64,000 nucleotides of DNA from NCBI RefSeq assembly GCF_022539315.1, contig NC_066316.1, positions 52,391,994 through 52,455,993 of the forward strand. Reading direction: 5' to 3'. The translations under genes and the position numbers were made by a program. The DNA comes from Serinus canaria (taxonomy: Eukaryota; Chordata; Aves; Passeriformes; Fringillidae). Every line of letters begins with the position of its first letter. Positions within the stretch are counted from its first letter, which is position 1. The notes below the pieces were generated by a model. It was given only the letters and a program-made list of their open reading frames with translations. It had not been told where the DNA came from and searched no databases. This document shows positions 60,301 to 64,000 of the stretch, one piece after another.

Positions 60301-60990
60301 TTGTTCATGTTTGGGCATTTAAATTACTTTATTTTCACAAGGAAACATCAGTCTTTTTATACTATGAACTGAAAATGCTGCAAAAGGTAAATTACCCCAC
60401 TGTGACCTCTGGAGTTTGCAGGGGGTGGATAAGGGATGTCATTTACCATTTTGTTTCTGACCTTTCATTGAATACTCTTTCCTGTTTTGCATGCTTGGGG
60501 AAAAGTGAAAAAAAAAAACCAGTAGTGCATGGCTGTTATTATTAGATACAAATCCAACATTCATTAAACTTGGATTGACTGAGCAGAGCTAACTGGTTGT
60601 TCACAGCTAAATGTCACACCAGCTCTGGCTACTGTCCTGCCATCAGTTGATGTGTCTGTTACCAAAAACCAGTCATAAAAAACAGTGGCTGACTGTGAGC
60701 TTTCGCTGTGCTCAGCTGAAAACAGTCTTCATAACGCAAATGCCCAATGATTGTGCTTTGAGTTACTCATGAAAACAGGCCAGGGTCTTTGTCTCCTTTT
60801 TTTCAAATGTGGGAAAAAGAACTAGAATACTTACTCTGCTGGTTTCCAGCTCTCAGCTCCAACACTCGCAAAGTGAGGTAGTGAGGTAGGGTGAGGCGGG
60901 CTCGGCTGGGAATAACCCTGTCCTTAGCCCTGATGAGCGGTCCGTGGAGTTTGCATTCTCCTATAAGGCTTTTACCGCAATCCTCACACC
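50026..60990 (-). CDS. PLAGL1: PLAGL1 (ZAC1) with an N-terminal PRDM-type PR domain (5' end missing)
   Basis: Join on - strand: 60990-60835, 59765-59653, 57379-57230, 53807-53688, 52180-51684, 51301-50026; 769 residues, numbered from the first full codon. PLAGL1 is a nuclear C2H2 factor that restrains growth; in placental mammals it is imprinted. Seen: C2HC zinc knuckle (C1, C4, C12, H15), PR/SET domain (about 25-165) with QFGPYVG, NWMMFVRLARNQEEQTLVAY and ELKVWYAADYAKF, a lone C2H2 finger (C188, C191, H204, H208), a 90-residue linker, seven PLAG fingers (298-500) and an activation-type C-terminus ending LPHFHHAFK. From the first PLAG finger to the stop is 472 residues (human protein 463). 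All junctions have GT-AG sites and matching phase. The PR half resembles PRDM15/PRDM10; known mammalian PLAGL1 lacks it. The knuckle exon starts with two bases completing a codon, so a further 5' exon exists, probably beyond 64,000. Confidence 0.93.
51302..51683 (-). other. PLAGL1 intron between exons E and F
   Basis: 382 bases, GTACAG donor and a long pyrimidine acceptor. It splits PLAG finger 2, the same place where finger exons divide in mammalian PLAG genes as far as I recall. Confidence 0.7.
51684..52180 (-). CDS. PLAGL1: PLAGL1 exon E: post-PR finger, linker, PLAG fingers 1-2
   Basis: 165 codons plus two bases (tcattgcag, GTACAG). WICSSCGSTFATFALLESHQ is a C2H2 finger of the post-PR type. 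A basic, Ser/Cys-rich linker leads to YPCRLCGKTFDSIDKLTVHA and YKCSQHGCTKAFISKYKLL, PLAG fingers 1 and 2. There is no in-frame Met, so the mammalian-style start beside finger 1 is absent here. Confidence 0.94.
53174..53207. repeat. perfect 17-bp tandem duplication
   Basis: GTATTCCTGGTTCATTT occurs twice back to back with no mismatch, inside a PLAGL1 intron. Confidence 0.95.
53688..53807 (-). CDS. PLAGL1: PLAGL1 PR exon D: end of PR domain
   Basis: 40 codons, phase 0 (attcacag, GTAAGT). PIEPHTELKVWYAADYAKFM closes the PR domain (ELxVWY is its C-terminal signature); then AVFIKEESDVSPLPPVA, where IKEE fits a SUMO consensus. Confidence 0.92.
54755..54778. repeat. poly(A) run
   Basis: Uninterrupted run of about 24 A on the + strand, in a PLAGL1 intron. 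No retroposed gene body was recognised beside it. Confidence 0.9.
57230..57379 (-). CDS. PLAGL1: PLAGL1 PR exon C: PR core
   Basis: 50 codons, phase 0 at both ends (tttgtttcag, GTAGTT). NEDCGNWMMFVRLARNQEEQ and TLVAYQHCGEVYFTTVK are near-diagnostic of PR domains; the N-H-S-C motif of active SET enzymes is absent, as in most PRDM proteins, so methyltransferase activity is uncertain. Confidence 0.92.
57380..59652 (-). other. PLAGL1 intron between PR exons B and C
   Basis: It holds an A-run at 58,097-58,115 and an AT-only stretch at about 59,150-59,210. Nothing coding recognised. Confidence 0.7.
59653..59765 (-). CDS. PLAGL1: PLAGL1 PR exon B
   Basis: Acceptor tcttcacag, donor GTAAAA. A|TC gives Ile, then LGVFAKKVIQKRTQFGPYVG and QLSTKLTCYDESRLVLQ. 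The G-V-F-A and TQFGP elements are standard PR-domain landmarks. Confidence 0.88.
59766..60834 (-). other. PLAGL1 intron between PR exons A and B
   Basis: About 1.1 kb, with an A-run near 60,509. No further exon recognised. Confidence 0.7.
60835..60990 (-). CDS. PLAGL1: PLAGL1 PR exon A: zinc knuckle and start of PR domain
   Basis: Acceptor ggatttgtag, donor GTAAGT on the - strand. After GG of a split codon (probably Trp) it reads CEDCGKSLIGECKLHGPLIR, then VIPSRARLTLPHYLTLRVLE. CxxC-x7-CxxH followed by GP is the knuckle that precedes PR domains in several PRDM proteins. Confidence 0.88.
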
Positions 60991-61359
60991 CTACAAATCC
61001 AGAAAAGGGAACCTGTTACTAAAAATGACCAACTGCTTTCCAGTTCTGTCTCTTCTAATTTTGTCGTCTTGAGAACACATCTGGAATTACGAATGCTTTT
61101 CTTCACATCAGTCTTCTACATGAGGTAGTGAAAAGATTATCTGCAAGTCAAAACTAAACAAGGATGGTTTAAAATAACACCTCCAGTTTGAGCATTCTCT
61201 CCTGAGCAAACTGGTGCGTCTTGACCTCCAAAGATCTGTACATTTTCTCATTCAGAGGCGTCACAAATGATACCTTTAGAGACAAGGATGGCAACAAAAC
61301 TGGACTTCACTGCATGCCCGGCTGTAAAGATGCATATATTTATACAGAAATGTGGACAA

Positions 61360-61428
61360 AGTTGTTAGCAATAACCTAGGTAAGGTTGGTCCCTTCCAAC
61401 CTTACCCATTCTGTGACTAAGAAATTCT
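61360..61428 (+). mobile_element. short CR1-type 3' tail
   Basis: AACCTAGGTAAGGTTGGTCC then CTTCCAACCTTACCCATTCT and GTGACTAAG: the + oriented end of a CR1 element with its TTCTGTGA terminal motif. The upstream body is not recognisable. Confidence 0.55.
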
Positions 61429-63371
61429 GAAATTTGCCGAGATCCAAGAAATCCAAGAAAGACTTTGTGTCTGCTGCACAGACCATACTCAGTTGAAGAT
61501 GAGACCCTCAGGGTACCATGAGAAATGAGTATGATGGGTCCTCCAGCCACATCTCTGTTGACAATCATGCAGGGGCAGCCTCCTCATGGGCTGCTCTGCC
61601 CGTGGAATTAAGGAAAAGGGGCACAGTACATCTCCCAGTTGTTGGTTTCCAATAATGACATCTGCAGGCTGAACACAAGGACCATCCAGAAAACTCATTA
61701 AAGAGAAATACATGCCTGCAAACTGACTTTCCCCCGGCACAGTGAGATATTTTTGGTTCAGTGCAGCTCAAACTGGTTGCCAGGGAAACTCATACAGAGC
61801 AGTGACAAAACTGAGCAATGAGACTTTCCAGCAGAAGGTCATCTCAGCACTGGTGTCACACAGGGCGATGGGAAAAAGGGGACTTCTTGCACAAAACCTT
61901 TTTATAGACAGTAGAAACCAAACCAGTGAGCCAACAATGCTTTACGACCGAGTTAAAAAGAAAAGCTGGTATTGGTCATCCATGACTACCTCGTTTTGTT
62001 TTCCTTCTGAAAACTCTGCTGAGCAAGTCTATTCAGTAAGTGACAATACAGAGCAGAGGAGGAGAGCCAGAGCAGCCAGGAGAGCCCAGGGGAGCACTGT
62101 AGCAGAGACTGGGGCAGGAGAGGTGAGGCGTCATCTCTGACAGGGGCTCATAACCAAGGGGCATAAAAGGGCTCAGGAGACACTGCCTGGGCAGACATCA
62201 GAGCTAGTCTTTGGAAAAGGATGGTAGCATCAGAAATGTCATATTCAGGGTACCCCAAAAAGGCTTCTGTTTGTAAACACAAACAGGCACGCGACTGAAT
62301 TATGCACCTTGAGAGTCTAGTCCAAAATCTCCCCAGATAAGCCTAAAGTATTCCTACCTAGCTCTCTGGGCTCTCCATCAACTCCAGCTGAGGAGATAGA
62401 CTTGTGTGTTGGTCAGGCTGCAGGCACTACAATAGTCAGTATTTTTCAATAATTTGTGGACCATGGAAGTTTTGTTCTTCCACGGCTTCCAGGCTACATA
62501 CCTGCACTGTGAATAGCTGAAAAACATTACTTATTTTTGCTAGTGCTACAGATAAAGAACATGCCCCCTACAGCCATCACTTAAAATGCACAAAAAGCCC
62601 AACAATACAGCTGCCAGTTATATATTTCTTGTTCTACATTTGTTTATGTACCCAAAAGTCCTTTATAGCTGCAAGGCTGCAGGAAAATAAAAATATTTCC
62701 TTGGTGATTTAACTTAATTGGCTTTTAAATAAATTCACCCTTCCGAGGCAACTAAATTAAGAGGGCTTCCTGAGCTTGCTTGGAATAATAGTGACTTTGT
62801 CTCAAGTCAAACAGCTCCTGCTTGGAGAGTCATTGTATGCAAACGGCCGAAACACATTACCAAAAGCAAAATGGAGACAAAGAACCGCTGTTAGAGGAAG
62901 GATGTGTCTAATCATAAGTACACGACCTTATCAATCCATGCCATACCTCTGTGATTCATCACTAGCAAGCTCCTGAGCAAACCTTCCAGCTGCCCCGAGG
63001 CAGTGCCCACCTCCAAGGCTCCAGGGTGGGCAGCTCCCAGGAAGGCTGGAAAGGGAAAGCAGGGGGCAAAGGGTATCCCTTGAATCAGCTTCCAAGTTCT
63101 GCAGTAGTGCTCCATTAACTACCCCTCCTTGGTCCTCCAGATACAGGACATAAGGTCTGCAATGATTCACACATTGGGAGTAGAGAGGCTCTCCTCTAAA
63201 ATCAGGAACCCCTTTGCATCTACCTGGGTGTTGAGCAAGGGTCTCCAAGCTGAGCAGCCCCACAGACAGCTGCCAAGGCAGCACACCTCAGCAGCAGCAC
63301 CACAGAGACATCAGCTAGCCCTGCACAAAACTACCTGCAGGGCTGGAAGTGCTATTAAGCACCTGGGAGCC

Positions 63372-63505
63372 TGACCTGGCACAGCTGCCCAGCACCTTGG
63401 TGCTAACACCAAGGCTGTGGGTTCAGCCCCTGTACACTTAAGAGTTTGACTTGATCACACTTGTGGGTCCCTTCCAACTCAGAATATTCAGCAATTCTGT
63501 GAAAT
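63372..63505 (+). mobile_element. tRNA-Ile-derived SINE with CR1-type tail (TguSINE1-like)
   Basis: A tRNA-like head (CAGCACCTTGGTGCTAACAC, CAAGGCTGTGGGTTCAGCCC; compare GTGGTGCTAATAACGCC and the B box GGTTCGAATCC of tRNA-Ile) runs into a CR1 tail (ACTTAAGAGTTTGACTTGAT, GTGGGTCCCTTCCAACTCAG, AATATTCAGCAATTCTGTGA). This composite is the design of the songbird family TguSINE1, as I remember it. Old copy with several mismatches. Confidence 0.65.
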
Positions 63506-64000
63506 GCCCAGAGCTGTCCAACACTTGTTCTGAAGTTTTCTATGTATTTGGGTCATGAAGATAACTAGAATGACTAAAGTTATTTAATAACAGGCATACT
63601 GGAATTACATTCACTACGCAGTATTTCGGACCCCACACCAACGTGTTAGTACCCTGACTGCAAATTTATTGCATTCTAAAAATTGCCAGGTGTACCAGAA
63701 AAACAGGACTGGAACACTGCAAATAGAATAACTTTAGGAGCTACTGAAGGAAACTGAGATCTTTGTAATTTCTCTCCCCAAAACTAACAGTGCAAAACTG
63801 TTAAGTTCATATCCTTTCTCAGAGACAATTAATGATCCTTTGTGTTTCAATGCAAAATTACAGATGCTGTTAGCAAAGGAATGTACATAGAGCCACAGCA
63901 CAGAGTTTGTAAAGCTCACACACACTTTATACCACTTTTTAACTTGGCTAATTAAGCAAAATATATTTTTTCAACAACAGCTTCAGAACACACACTAACC

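Larger units (their letters stand above)
60991..64000 (-). other. upstream PLAGL1 intron or 5' flank
   Basis: The upstream exon must end in T (to make T|GG, Trp). Every - strand ...T|GT candidate examined here either lacked an open frame or lacked an acceptor or ATG, so the 5' exon(s) are probably outside. Contains a CR1 tail and a tRNA-derived SINE. Confidence 0.5.

Noticed and set aside
61100..61160. - strand micro-exon candidate (acceptor ttgcag, donor T|GTAGAA) for the PLAGL1 5' exon
   Set aside because: Fits the needed phase, but it is only 21 bases with a poor donor and no PRDM-like residues.
63605..63660. - strand candidate for the exon preceding PR exon A (reads ...SEILRSE then T|GTAATT)
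   Set aside because: The frame has a TAA stop just upstream and no ATG or acceptor between the stop and the donor.

Overview
This is nuclear DNA from a bird. It shows vertebrate exon-intron structure, CR1 LINE 3' ends, a SINE copy that looks like a tRNA-Ile head on a CR1-type tail (as in the songbird family TguSINE1, so probably a passerine), and the gene order PHACTR2 - LTV1 - ZC2HC1B - PLAGL1 known from human chromosome 6q24.2. No bacterial, viral or CRISPR-like system was seen. All exon calls rest on reading splice sites, codon phase and remembered family motifs; no alignment was run.

Layout: (1) 1 to about 20.3 kb, + strand: the last five coding exons of PHACTR2 (RPEL repeats, PP1-binding segment, C-terminal FHRP and stop) and a probable long 3' UTR. 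(2) About 20.3-24.5 kb: intergenic DNA, ending in a reverse CR1 fragment against a CpG island. (3) 24.5-33.2 kb, + strand: complete LTV1 in 11 coding exons (472 aa), a 40S ribosome assembly factor, with a CpG-island promoter. (4) About 33.2-43.8 kb, + strand: the C-terminal part of a divergent ZC2HC1B (FAM164B) gene whose second zinc finger has lost two of four ligands. (5) About 43.8-49.7 kb: no gene recognised. (6) About 49.7-61 kb, - strand: six coding exons of PLAGL1 (ZAC1), 769 codons in the window before the stop; the first coding exon(s) were not found and probably lie beyond 64,000. (7) 61-64 kb: upstream intron or flank with CR1 and SINE copies.

The main observation concerns PLAGL1. 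Mammalian PLAGL1 starts right at its first zinc finger. Here four further exons upstream of the finger exons encode a zinc knuckle and a whole PR (PRDM-type SET) domain, most like PRDM15/PRDM10 from memory. Frame and splice phase are continuous through all six exons into the seven PLAG fingers and the conserved C-terminus. One exon carries both a PRDM-type post-PR finger and PLAG fingers 1-2, and has no ATG in frame. The window therefore predicts a PR-domain PLAGL1 protein, architecturally a PRDM family member.

The genes share no operon-like logic. They are neighbours in a conserved synteny block that in human carries the imprinted PLAGL1 locus.
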